A stretch of 64,000 bases of DNA. Source: Corynebacterium frankenforstense. Its GTDB lineage: Bacteria > Actinomycetota > Actinomycetes > Mycobacteriales > Mycobacteriaceae. The position numbers and the translations under genes are program-made. This document shows, in pieces, positions 56,235-64,000 of this stretch; position 1 is the stretch's first letter, and every line of letters begins with the position of its first letter. The notes under the pieces were generated by a model that was not told where the DNA came from, searched no databases, and worked only from the letters and a program-made list of their open reading frames with translations. The stretch lies in NCBI RefSeq assembly GCF_030211955.1, contig NZ_JASODI010000011.1, forward strand, positions 28,747 to 92,746, written 5' to 3'.

Positions 56235-57110
56235 CTAGTTGGACGCGTCGCCCGCGGTGCCCGTCCCGCCGCGGCGGTGGAAGAGCAGGGCGTAGGTGCG
56301 CGAGAGCAGAGCCGTCGGCAACAGACGATACGCGCTGCGGACCAGGAAATTCAGCACGGCGCGCGGCTTGGAGACCAAGCCGTAGGAGACGAGGTTGCGC
56401 TGCATGGTGCGCTCCGCGGCGAACATGTCGCGGCCTGTGCGCCGCCCGGTCTGCGCCGGGGAGGTGCGGAACCAGGTGAGCGCCTCGGGCAGGTTGTGGA
56501 AGCGCGCGCCGGTGGCCAGCATCCGCGCCCACAGGTCGTAGTCCTCCATCAGGTGCACGTCGCGGTAGCCGCCCGCGCGGCGTACAGCGGCGGTGCGCAT
56601 CATCACCGAGGGGTGGTTGACCGGGGAGTTCAGGCGCGCGTAGCGGGCGATCTGCGGGTGGTTCTCCGGCAGGGTGCGCACGCCGCCGGCGGCGCGCTCG
56701 AGCGAGCCCGTCCCGCGGTACGTCTCGTCGTCGAACTCGCGCAGCGCGGTGCCGAGGACATCGACGCCGGGGTGCTCCTCCAGGTAGGCGAGCTGGCGCT
56801 CGAAGCGCCCGGGCGTGGCGACGTCGTCGGAGTCGAGCCGGGCGATCCACTCGGCGTCGACGTGGCGCATGCCCTCGATGAGCGCGGGACCCGCGCCCCG
56901 GTTCTGCTTGAGAGGTACGTGGTGCGCCTCCGGGTGGGCGTCCAGGAACCGCTTGACGACGTCGCGCGTGGCGGCCTCGACGGGCCCGTCGCGCACGATG
57001 ACGACGCTCTCGGCCGGACGCGTCTGCGCGGCCAGCGATTTCAGCGCCGCGGCCATGTCGTCGGCGTCGGTGCCCCGGTAGTAGGTCATCAGGGCGGCGA
57101 GGGTGGGCAT
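56235..57110 (-). CDS. GT2-family glycosyltransferase
   Basis: 291 residues. N-terminal GT-A fold: LMTYYRGTDADDM, VIVRDGP, and WIARLDSDDVATPGRF (D-x-D metal site), then NHPSVMMRTAAVRRAGGY and MEDYDLW, typical of glycan-chain transferases. The C-terminus has an amphipathic membrane-binding segment. Lies 10 nt after the flippase gene and 14 nt before the polyprenyl-phosphate enzyme, same strand. Acceptor and donor unknown. Confidence 0.88.
   Translation of the reverse strand: MPTLAALMTYYRGTDADDMAAALKSLAAQTRPAESVVIVRDGPVEAATRDVVKRFLDAHPEAHHVPLKQNRGAGPALIEGMRHVDAEWIARLDSDDVATPGRFERQLAYLEEHPGVDVLGTALREFDDETYRGTGSLERAAGGVRTLPENHPQIARYARLNSPVNHPSVMMRTAAVRRAGGYRDVHLMEDYDLWARMLATGARFHNLPEALTWFRTSPAQTGRRTGRDMFAAERTMQRNLVSYGLVSKPRAVLNFLVRSAYRLLPTALLSRTYALLFHRRGGTGTAGDASN
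56950..56963 (-). repeat. Dispersed 14-bp motif (exact, possibly coding coincidence)
   Basis: GACGTCGTCAAGCG in the coding strand of the GT2 gene, residues DVVKR with common codons. May be chance. Confidence 0.4.
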
Positions 57111-57120
57111 GGGCAGAATC

Positions 57121-58380
57121 TTAGGACATGGTGCCCGTCGTGGGGTGGTGCGCCGGGCGGCGGCCGAGCGCGACCAGGTGCACGGCGGCGCCGGCCGTCG
57201 GCCCGGCGATCAGGGCGGTGCACACCGCGGGCACGAGCGCCAGCGGGGTGAACAGGACGGCGAAGGCGACCACCGAGGAGGTCAGCCAGCCGGCGACGTA
57301 GTGGCCGTGGCGCTCCACGGCCAGGGTGGCCGCCCCGGTGATCATCAGGCAGCCGGTGAAGGCGGATGCGAAGGTCAAAATCGCCAGCACCCCGCCGGGC
57401 ACCATGAGCTCCTCCTTGCCGAAGGCCACCTCGAGGATCCACGGGCCGACCGCCCAGGCGGCCAGCGCGCCGACCGCGCCGAGGGCCAGCGTGGCCGCCA
57501 GCGGGGTGCCCAGCGCCCGGTAGAGGGTCTCCCGGTGGGCCACGAAGCGCACGATGAGCGCGGACTGGAAGCGTTGCAGGGGCACCAGGATCGGCGCGCG
57601 GGTCAGCGTGACCGCGAGGATGATCCCGGCGACGGTCACCGAGGCGCCGTCCCCGGAGCCGACGGCGTGGGCGGCGGGACCGGCGTCCTTGAAGCTGGCC
57701 TGGACGAAGACGGGGAAGCCCGTGATCAGCGCGGCCGAGGCACCGGTGGCCACCATCGCGGAGAGCGCGCGCCGGGTCAGGCGGCGGGCGTCGACGTCGA
57801 CGGGGGTGCGCAGGCGCTCGCGGGCCTGCGGGTCGGTGCCGAGCACGACCAGCCAGCTGACCGTGCCGATGACGGTGACCCACAGCAGCGCCTGGCCGCC
57901 CAGCCCCAGGGCCCAGGCGGCGATGACGGCCAGCAGGCGCACCCCGGAGTCGAGGGCGACCAGGGCGGCGTAGCGGCCCCACATCTTCAGCCCGGAGAGC
58001 ACGCCGGAGAGTACGGCCTGCAGCGTGTAGGAGGCGAGACCTGCGGCGAGCAGCCCGGTGGCCGCCGCCGGGGGATCGGCCATGATCCGGTCCATGCCGA
58101 GCGCCCCGCCGATGCCCGCGATGACGGCGGCGACCAGGGCGACGACGGCGCCGAGGCGCCAGGGCGAGGCCTTCGAGGCCCGGCCGGTCTCGCGGGCGTC
58201 GGCCACGGCGCGGGTGGTCTCTTGCATCACGCCGTCGATGGCGCCGGTGAGCGCAAAGAAGAGGCCCCAGTACGCCTGGAACTCGGCGTAGGAGGCGGCG
58301 TCGACGGTGAAGGACGCGAGCCAGATGACGATGAAGCCGCTGGCTGCGGCGAAGACTGTGGCCAGGGAGAGCGAACGCAT
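57121..58380 (-). CDS. MOP-superfamily oligosaccharide flippase-like membrane protein
   Basis: 419 residues, about 12 helices in two halves, polysaccharide-biosynthesis (Wzx/MviN-like) architecture. Equivalent by position to Rv3630 beside Rv3631. It would carry a lipid-linked glycan or sugar to the outer face. First gene of the five-gene minus-strand operon. ATG at 58380 preceded by TAGGTT at 9 nt. Substrate is inferred from neighbours only. Confidence 0.84.
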   Translation of the reverse strand: MRSLSLATVFAAASGFIVIWLASFTVDAASYAEFQAYWGLFFALTGAIDGVMQETTRAVADARETGRASKASPWRLGAVVALVAAVIAGIGGALGMDRIMADPPAAATGLLAAGLASYTLQAVLSGVLSGLKMWGRYAALVALDSGVRLLAVIAAWALGLGGQALLWVTVIGTVSWLVVLGTDPQARERLRTPVDVDARRLTRRALSAMVATGASAALITGFPVFVQASFKDAGPAAHAVGSGDGASVTVAGIILAVTLTRAPILVPLQRFQSALIVRFVAHRETLYRALGTPLAATLALGAVGALAAWAVGPWILEVAFGKEELMVPGGVLAILTFASAFTGCLMITGAATLAVERHGHYVAGWLTSSVVAFAVLFTPLALVPAVCTALIAGPTAGAAVHLVALGRRPAHHPTTGTMS

Positions 58381-58487
58381 CAGGACTAGAACCTACCCCG
58401 TGCGCCCGCCCGGACCGAGTCGCCGCGGTCGGTCGAGCGGGGTGGGGCGGGGCGTGGGCGGGGCGCTGTGCCAGGCCGAAGCGGCGC

Positions 58488-60596
58488 CTAGAGCCCCAGG
58501 GCCGTGTAGAGCCAGCAGTAGATGAGCGCCTCCACGCGGGCGACCTGTCGGTTGTCGGCCGCGCCGGCGTGGCCGCCCTCGGTGTTCTCGAAGTAGTCGA
58601 CGGGCTGGCCCGCCTCGGCCAGGACGCGGGCGAAGAGCCGGGCGTGGGCGGGGTGGACGCGGTCGTCGCGCGTCGAGGTGGTCACCAGCGCCGGGGGATA
58701 GGCCCGCTCGGAGTGGGCCGCGACGTTGTGCAGCGGGGAGTAGGAGGCGATGACCTCGCGCTCCTCGGGGATCTCCGGGTCGCCGTACTCGGCCATCCAG
58801 GAGGCCCCGGCCGAGAGCGTGTGGTAGCGCAGCATGTCCGTCAGGGGCACCTGGATCACCGCCGCGCCGAGGTCCTGCGGGTACTGCGTGAGCGCACCGG
58901 AGGTCAGCAGCCCGCCGTTGGAGCCGCCGCGCACGGCGAGCTTGTCGGGGGTGGCGTAGCCGCGGGCGACGAGGTCCTCGAGGACGGCGCGGTGGTCCTC
59001 GAAGACGCGGCGCCGGTTCAGCTTGGTGGCCTGGGTGTGCCAGTCGGGGCCGAACTCCCCGCCGCCGCGCAGGTTGGGCTGGACCCAGGTGAAGCCGCGC
59101 TCGAGCCAGGCCATGCCGCGCACCGCCGAGTAGCCGGGCACCAGCGAGACCTCGAATCCGCCGTAGCCGCCGACGAGCGTCGGGGCCGGCTGCGGGGCGG
59201 TGTCGGCGGCGCCGCCGAAGCGGCCGACGACGAAGTAGGGGATCTCGGTGCCGTCGGCCGAGCGCGCCCAGTGCTGGCGGGGCTCTACACCGGTCGCGTC
59301 GAAGCGCTCCGGGGCCCGGCGGACCTCCTCGAGACGCGGGTCCCCGGCATCGGCGACGCGGTAGAGCGTGGCCGGGCGGGTGAAGCTGGAGGTGTTGATC
59401 CACAGCTCATCGCCGTCCCACTCCGAGGCCGCGATGACCGAGGCCGTGACCAGCCCGGGGATCTCCAGCTCGGTCAGTGGGGCGGCTTCGGCGCCCTCGC
59501 CCGCGGCGTCGGCGGCGTTCGGCTCGAGCGGGGTCACCAGGATCCGGGTGACCACGTCGCGCAGCTCGGTGAGCACCAGGTGGTTCTTAGTGCTGACCAC
59601 CGACTGCAGCGAGGCGTGCGCGTCGGGCGTGTAGACCGGCGTGAACTCGCGCGAACCGGCCAGGAAGTCCTCGAGCGCGCAGCGGCCCAGCCCGCCGGCG
59701 GGCACCCCGGCGAAGTCGGTGCGCGGCCAGACGAACAGCCAGCGCCCGCGGATGACGGTCTCGCAGTCCTCGGGCACCTGGATCGGCCGCCAGGGGATCT
59801 CGGTGCCCTCGGCCTCGAAGGCGTCGAGCGCGCTGAGCGGCGCGGTCCACTCGCTGGAGCGGTAGAAGTCCAGGGCCCGTGAGAACAGCAGCCGGCGCGG
59901 CTCGCGCGCCGTGTCCGCCCACGCCCCCGCGGCGACGTCGCGCCGCTCGCCGACGGCGACCACCGGGGCGTCGGCAAGCGGGGCGCCACGCCGCCACAGG
60001 CGTGTCTGCAACGGGTAGCCGGACTCGGTCAGGCTGTCCTCGCCGAGGTCGGTGCCGATGAGCAGGCGGTCGCGGTCGACCCAGCTCACGGACGTCTTCG
60101 CGGCGGGCACCTCGAAGGGGGAGTCGGTGACGAAGGCGCCGGCGGTGAGGTCGAACTCGCGCAGCACCACGGCGTCGGCGCCGCCGCGCGAGAGGCGCAC
60201 CAGGGCGCGGTCGCAGTCGGGGCGCAGCACCTGCGCGCCCTTCCACACCCAGCTCTCGTCCTCGGCGGCGGCCAGGGCGTCGACGTCGACCAGGACGCGC
60301 CAGTCCGGGGCGTCGGCGAGGTAGGAGGCCTCGTCGCAGCAGCGCCACAGGCCGCGGGGGTGCTCGGCGTCGCGCCAGAAGTTGAACAGGCGCTCGCCGC
60401 GGCGGTTGACGTAGGGGATGCGGTCGTCGGCGTCGAGGGCGGCGCGGATGCGGGCCTCGAGCGCGTCGTGGCCGGGCACGGACGCGGCGGCGGACTCCGT
60501 CTGCGCCGACCAGTCGGACGCCCAGGCGAGGGCGGACGGGTCCTCGACGGACTCCAGGACGGCGGGGTCGATCTCTGCGCGCTTCGGGGTGGTCAT
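58488..60596 (-). CDS. Prolyl oligopeptidase-family serine peptidase (S9)
   Basis: 702 residues, cytosolic. An N-terminal beta-propeller covers about residues 60-420. The catalytic alpha/beta-hydrolase domain has RGGSNGGLLTSGAL (nucleophile serine), the aspartate in RDDRVHPAHARLF, and histidine in EGGHAGAADN. This matches the propeller-hydrolase layout of S9A enzymes such as actinobacterial Ptr-like peptidases, which cut short peptides after proline or basic residues; specificity is not readable. TACACT 8 nt before the ATG suggests leaderless expression. Contains the 14-bp motif at 59967-59980. Confidence 0.9.
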   Translation of the reverse strand: MTTPKRAEIDPAVLESVEDPSALAWASDWSAQTESAAASVPGHDALEARIRAALDADDRIPYVNRRGERLFNFWRDAEHPRGLWRCCDEASYLADAPDWRVLVDVDALAAAEDESWVWKGAQVLRPDCDRALVRLSRGGADAVVLREFDLTAGAFVTDSPFEVPAAKTSVSWVDRDRLLIGTDLGEDSLTESGYPLQTRLWRRGAPLADAPVVAVGERRDVAAGAWADTAREPRRLLFSRALDFYRSSEWTAPLSALDAFEAEGTEIPWRPIQVPEDCETVIRGRWLFVWPRTDFAGVPAGGLGRCALEDFLAGSREFTPVYTPDAHASLQSVVSTKNHLVLTELRDVVTRILVTPLEPNAADAAGEGAEAAPLTELEIPGLVTASVIAASEWDGDELWINTSSFTRPATLYRVADAGDPRLEEVRRAPERFDATGVEPRQHWARSADGTEIPYFVVGRFGGAADTAPQPAPTLVGGYGGFEVSLVPGYSAVRGMAWLERGFTWVQPNLRGGGEFGPDWHTQATKLNRRRVFEDHRAVLEDLVARGYATPDKLAVRGGSNGGLLTSGALTQYPQDLGAAVIQVPLTDMLRYHTLSAGASWMAEYGDPEIPEEREVIASYSPLHNVAAHSERAYPPALVTTSTRDDRVHPAHARLFARVLAEAGQPVDYFENTEGGHAGAADNRQVARVEALIYCWLYTALGL
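59967..59980 (+). repeat. Dispersed 14-bp motif (exact)
   Basis: GGCGTCGGCAAGCG; the S9 peptidase coding strand reads PLADAP with CTT for leucine. Confidence 0.65.
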
Positions 60597-60649
60597 GGCG
60601 TCCCAGTGTAGGTGGCGGGCGCCGGCGGGACGGGCGGAAAGACGCCGAC

Positions 60650-60682
60650 GGCCCCGCCTCCCCGGGAGGGGACGGCGGGGCC
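60650..60682. terminator. GC-rich hairpin upstream of the S9 gene and downstream of cmt
   Basis: GGCCCCGCC/GGCGGGGCC with inner TCCCC/GGGGA. It follows the cmt stop on the minus strand, so it most likely ends cmt. Confidence 0.65.
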
Positions 60683-60713
60683 GGTGCTCACCCGACGGGC
60701 GGGCGCGTGAGGA

Positions 60714-61931
60714 TCAGGCCTCCACGGCGGGCTGGATGACCTCGCTCCAGGAGCGGCGCAGGTCGTCGAACCAGTAGTTCCAGGTGTGGGTGCCCACGTT
60801 GTTGAAGTTGTAGTGGGCCGGGATGTTCAGGCTGTTCAACTTGGCCTCGAGGTTGTGCGTGCACAGGTTGGTCGCGCCCTCGATGCCGCCGCCCTCGACG
60901 AGCAGGATGGAGGAGCCGGAGCGCGCGGCCTCCGGGTTCATGCCCTTGCTCTCCATCCAGCCGGCGGTGTCCTGCTCGCCGATCAGGCCGGAGCCGTTGG
61001 AGATGTAGAGCTCGGTGCCGCGCAGCTTCTCGGCGTTGAGCAGGGCGTCCTGGTGGCGGTTGGTCTCAGAGCCCTGCGGGCCCCACATCTGCGCCGCGGT
61101 GTTGCCGGAGCGGTTGACGGTGATCTCCGCGAAGAGGTTGCCCATCGGGGTGGAGGTCTCCGCGCAGCCGGAGTAGGAGCCGACGGCCTGGTAGAAGCCC
61201 GGGTTGTGCTGGGCCAGCAGCAGCGAGGAGGTCGCGGACATCGACATGCCGGCGATCGCGCGCTTGTCGTTGGCGCCGAGCTGCTTCTCGAGCGGGGCGG
61301 GCAGCTCCTTGGTCAGGAAGGTCTCCCACTTCTGCGGGCCCTTGAGGCTGCCGCTGGGCTGGTTGACCCAGTCGATGTAGTAGGAGAACTTGCCGGCCAT
61401 CGGGATGACCAGGTTGACGTCCTGCTCGAGGAAGTAGTCGAGCACGGCGGTGTTGGCGACCCAGTCGTGGGAGTACTGGTCGCCGCCGCCGGCGCCGTTG
61501 AGCAGGTAGAAGGTCGGGCGGTTCGGCGACTTCGCCTTGACGGTGACCAGCGGGATGTCGCGGTTCATCGACGGCGAGTGGGCCGTCAGCTCCTGGACGC
61601 GGCTGTCCTGCTTGGCCTTCTCCGTGACGATCCCGCGCCACCGCGGCACGGCCGGCTTGCCCTGGTTGGTGGTGAACTGCTTGAGGTAGTCGGCGGAGAC
61701 CGGCGTGGTGCTGATGGTCGCCTGCGCGGCGTCCGCGGGGGGGGCGGTCTCGGCGGCCGGGGCCTCGGTGGTGCCCTCGGCGGGCGTGCCCTCCGGGGCC
61801 GGAGCCTCGGTCGCGCCCTCGGCGGGCGTGCCCTCGGCGGCCGGGTCGGCTGCGGCGGAGTGGACGCCGAGCGTGGTGAACGACAGGGTCGCGGCGGCGA
61901 CGGCCGCGACGATTCGGCGGGAGACCTTCAT
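60714..61931 (-). CDS. Secreted mycolyltransferase (antigen 85/Cmt-like)
   Basis: 405 residues with a signal peptide (residues 1-28, MKVSRRIVAAVAAATLSF then AAADPA). A Pro/Ala/Glu repeat region (EGTPAEG three times) links to an Ag85-fold esterase. Nucleophile S230 in AGMSMSATSSLL, histidine H382 in GTHTWNYW, and substrate loop LLNGAGGGDQYS. Transfers mycolates to trehalose or arabinogalactan in the outer membrane. The place upstream of lpd resembles cmt1 (cg0413). Ribosome site GGAGG before the ATG at 61931. Which Cmt paralogue it is cannot be decided here. Confidence 0.92.
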   Translation of the reverse strand: MKVSRRIVAAVAAATLSFTTLGVHSAAADPAAEGTPAEGATEAPAPEGTPAEGTTEAPAAETAPPADAAQATISTTPVSADYLKQFTTNQGKPAVPRWRGIVTEKAKQDSRVQELTAHSPSMNRDIPLVTVKAKSPNRPTFYLLNGAGGGDQYSHDWVANTAVLDYFLEQDVNLVIPMAGKFSYYIDWVNQPSGSLKGPQKWETFLTKELPAPLEKQLGANDKRAIAGMSMSATSSLLLAQHNPGFYQAVGSYSGCAETSTPMGNLFAEITVNRSGNTAAQMWGPQGSETNRHQDALLNAEKLRGTELYISNGSGLIGEQDTAGWMESKGMNPEAARSGSSILLVEGGGIEGATNLCTHNLEAKLNSLNIPAHYNFNNVGTHTWNYWFDDLRRSWSEVIQPAVEA

Positions 61932-62209
61932 GAGCTCGGGATACCTCCGTGAGACGACTTCGGTGACGGGTGTGAGTGGTCTCCCTCCCGAAAGGGGGAC
62001 CGTATGTACCCGGGATATCTTAACGTGTATGCGGGATCCGGCACAGGTGCCGGTGCGCTTTGCCCCAGGTTACGGTAATATCGCGGCGGATGTTACGCAA
62101 GGGGAAATTGTGGCTGGTGTGCAGTCATGTTTCTCCGGCGGGACACCGGCACTGACCGCAGCGCCGCAATGCAGAACTGTCTGAAGAAAATCTCCAGGAA
62201 AGGTCCGAC

Positions 62210-62320
62210 ATGAACCCCATCGAGCAGATCGTCGTCGCCGTTAACGAGCTCCTCGGCCCCGTCCTCCACCTGATGTCCTCCGGCTCCTCCGAGATCGCCC
62301 TCGGCCTCGGCCTGTTCTAG
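62210..62320 (+). CDS. 36-residue amphipathic small protein
   Basis: Opens MNPIEQIVVAVNELLGPVLH and ends SSEIALGLGLF: a short hydrophobic-amphipathic peptide with no signal sequence. The ATG is preceded by AGGAAAGG. It lies between divergent cmt and lpd, with TAATAT-like promoter sequence about 120 nt upstream. Its size and character recall the mycomembrane porins PorA (45 residues) and PorH of corynebacteria, which also lack signal peptides; sequence identity is not apparent, so this is only a suggestion. Confidence 0.65.
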   Translation: MNPIEQIVVAVNELLGPVLHLMSSGSSEIALGLGLF

Positions 62321-62522
62321 ACCGGAGCGACCGGACTCCCGGCCGGGCCCGCCGGCCGGAATGGCGGTCGGGTTCGCCGGACCGACGGCCGCCCAGGGGC
62401 GTCCCGCGGTCGCCCCGCGGCGGCCCCCGCAACCCGTGCGGCACGCACCTCACGGGTGACGTCACCCCCGCCCGGACCGCAGAGTGCGGCAATTGTGAGC
62501 CGCAGTACGTATCCTTGGCCGC

Positions 62523-63932
62523 GTGAGTGAGAATTATGATGTTGTAGTCCTCGGTGCCGGCCCCGGAGGGTACGTCGCCGCCATCCGCGCAGCCCAGCTC
62601 GGCAAGAAGGTGGCCGTGGTGGAGAAGCAGTACTGGGGCGGCGTCTGCCTCAACGTCGGCTGCATCCCCTCCAAGTCGCTGCTGAAGAACGCCGAGGTGG
62701 CCCACACCTTCAACCACGAGGCCAAGACCTTCGGCATCTCCGGCGATGTCTCCTTCGACTTCGGCGTCGCGCACCAGCGCTCCCGCAAGGTCAGTGAGGG
62801 CATTGTCAAGGGTGTTCACTACCTGATGAAGAAGAACAAGATCACCGAGATCCACGGTGCCGGTTCCTTCAAGGACGCCCACACCATCGAGATCACCGAG
62901 GGTGACGACGAGGGCAAGACCCTCACCTTCGACGACGTGATCATCGCGACCGGCTCGGTGGTCAAGACGCTGCCCGGCGTCGAGCTCTCCGAGAACGTCG
63001 TCTCCTTCGAGGAGCAGATCCTCAACCCCGAGGCCCCGAAGAAGATGGTCATCGTCGGCGGCGGCGCCATCGGCATGGAGTTCGCCTACGTCCTGGCCAA
63101 CTACGGCGTGGAGCTGACCATCGTCGAGTTCATGGACCGCGTGCTGCCCAACGAGGAGCCCGAGGTCTCGAAGGCGATCGCCAAGGAGTACAAGAAGCTC
63201 GGCGTGAAGCTGCTGACCGGTTACAAGACCACCGCCGTGCGCGACAACGGCGACTCCGTCGAGGTCGACGTCGAGAGCAAGGACGGCTCCAAGCAGGACA
63301 CCCTGACCGTCGACCGCGTCCTGATCTCCGTCGGCTTCGCCCCGCGCGTCGAGGGCTTCGGCCTGGAGAACACCGGCGTCAAGCTCACCGAGCGCGGCGC
63401 CATCGACGTCGACGAGCGCATGCGCACCAACGTCGAACACGTCTACGCCATCGGTGACGTCACCGCCAAGCTGCAGCTCGCGCACGTCGCCGAGGCCCAG
63501 GGTGTGGTCGCCGCCGAGACCATCGCCGGCGCCGAGACCCAGGAGCTGGGCGACTACCAGTTCATGCCGCGCGCGACCTTCTGCAACCCGCAGGTCGCCT
63601 CCTTCGGCTACACCGGGGCCGCCGCCAAGGAGAAGTGGGCCGACCGCGAGATCGTCTCCGCGACCTTCCCGTTCAGCGCAAACGGCAAGGCCGTCGGCAT
63701 GGGCGAGCCCGCCGGCTTCGCCAAGGTCATCGTCGACAAGGAGTTCGGCGAGATCGTCGGTGCCCACCTCGTCGGCGCGAACGTCTCCGAGATGCTCGCC
63801 GAGCTGACCCTGGCCCAGCGCTTCGACCTGACCGCCGAGGAGATCGGACGCAACGTCCACATCCACCCGACGATGTCGGAGGCCGTCAAGGAGGCCGCCG
63901 AGGGCACCCTCGGCCACATGATCAACCTCTGA
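62523..63932 (+). CDS. lpd: Dihydrolipoyl dehydrogenase
   Basis: 469 residues; flavoprotein E3 of the pyruvate/2-oxoglutarate dehydrogenase complex. FAD motif [13 protein letters not shown], redox disulfide C42-C47 in [17 protein letters not shown] motif [13 protein letters not shown], and the active-site histidine-glutamate pair in HIHPTMSE near residue 450. GTG at 62523 with TATCCT (62510-62515) 7 nt upstream, so leaderless. Same gene as lpd (cg0441) in C. glutamicum. A run of GC-rich short stems follows to the window end. Confidence 0.97.
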   Translation: MSENYDVVVLGAGPGGYVAAIRAAQLGKKVAVVEKQYWGGVCLNVGCIPSKSLLKNAEVAHTFNHEAKTFGISGDVSFDFGVAHQRSRKVSEGIVKGVHYLMKKNKITEIHGAGSFKDAHTIEITEGDDEGKTLTFDDVIIATGSVVKTLPGVELSENVVSFEEQILNPEAPKKMVIVGGGAIGMEFAYVLANYGVELTIVEFMDRVLPNEEPEVSKAIAKEYKKLGVKLLTGYKTTAVRDNGDSVEVDVESKDGSKQDTLTVDRVLISVGFAPRVEGFGLENTGVKLTERGAIDVDERMRTNVEHVYAIGDVTAKLQLAHVAEAQGVVAAETIAGAETQELGDYQFMPRATFCNPQVASFGYTGAAAKEKWADREIVSATFPFSANGKAVGMGEPAGFAKVIVDKEFGEIVGAHLVGANVSEMLAELTLAQRFDLTAEEIGRNVHIHPTMSEAVKEAAEGTLGHMINL

Positions 63933-64000
63933 TCACCGCCCCCCCCGCGGGGAGACCCCCCGAGGGGAGTCCCGCCCGGGGAACCGACGCCGGCCGGGCC

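Noticed and set aside
61705..62184. 159-codon frame between cmt and lpd
   Set aside because: Begins inside cmt on the other strand; low-complexity Ala/Gly/Ser sequence, no ribosome site.

Overview
The window is about 64 kb of a high-GC (roughly 70%) Corynebacterium chromosome. The assignment rests on gene order and gene types: lysC-asd-sigC-katA, the mrp antiporter operon, ponA-whcA, glxR-nth-marP, the 6C RNA beside ssd/tad, cspA-topA-cya-holB, a mycothiol-dependent mscR, a mycolyltransferase and lpd. The order follows Corynebacterium glutamicum and, in long stretches, the Mycobacterium tuberculosis Rv3630-Rv3683 region. I see no prophage, insertion sequence, CRISPR array or rRNA. The species is not recognised.

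Layout. 1-5.7 kb: the end of lysC and asd (aspartate pathway), a YkvI-like membrane protein, sigC and catalase. 6-12.7 kb: an Ohr-type peroxide protein and a complete six-gene Mrp Na+/H+ antiporter operon on the minus strand, with MrpA and MrpB fused. 12.8-20.5 kb: a heptad-repeat membrane protein, tRNA-Pro, a metallophosphoesterase, a YqeY protein, a class A penicillin-binding protein, WhcA and a flavohaemoglobin. 20.6-30 kb: a DUF4177/RidA/metallo-hydrolase group, glxR, an unlisted 42-residue membrane protein, the nth-thioredoxin-Nudix-MarP series, an EphE-like hydrolase, a holin-like membrane protein and a HAD phosphatase. 30-35.5 kb: 6C RNA and a compact tad pilus operon. 35.5-47.5 kb: a YprA/MrfA-type helicase, cspA, a DedA protein, topoisomerase I, an unknown protein, ogt, an adenylate cyclase, holB and tRNA-Thr. 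47.7-53 kb: a GH3 glycosidase, the mscR formaldehyde pair and an MFS transporter behind a perfect palindrome. 53-58.4 kb: galE facing a five-gene envelope-glycosylation operon that ends in a DsbA-like protein. 58.5-64 kb: an S9 peptidase, a mycolyltransferase, a 36-residue ORF and lpd.

How the genes fit together: much of the window serves the cell envelope (PBP, mycolyltransferase, polyprenyl-phosphate glycosyltransferase, flippase, DsbA, MarP) and oxidative, nitrosative, formaldehyde or pH stress (KatA, Ohr, WhcA, SigC, Hmp, MscR, Mrp, MarP). The adenylate cyclase (44.4 kb) and GlxR (22.3 kb) are the two ends of one cAMP circuit.

The most unusual signal is a 14-bp motif, GRCGTCGKMAAKCG. It occurs ten times exactly and at least nine more times with one mismatch, in both orientations. 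It lies in intergenic DNA, gene ends and protein tails or linkers. Where it falls inside genes it usually keeps one reading frame and forces the rare codons CTT or ATT. It behaves like a dispersed, selected DNA word, as uptake sequences do, and I know of no description of it. A second recurrent pattern is a TAnnnT hexamer 6-8 nt before the start codon of about fourteen genes, which points to widespread leaderless transcription and decided several start choices here.
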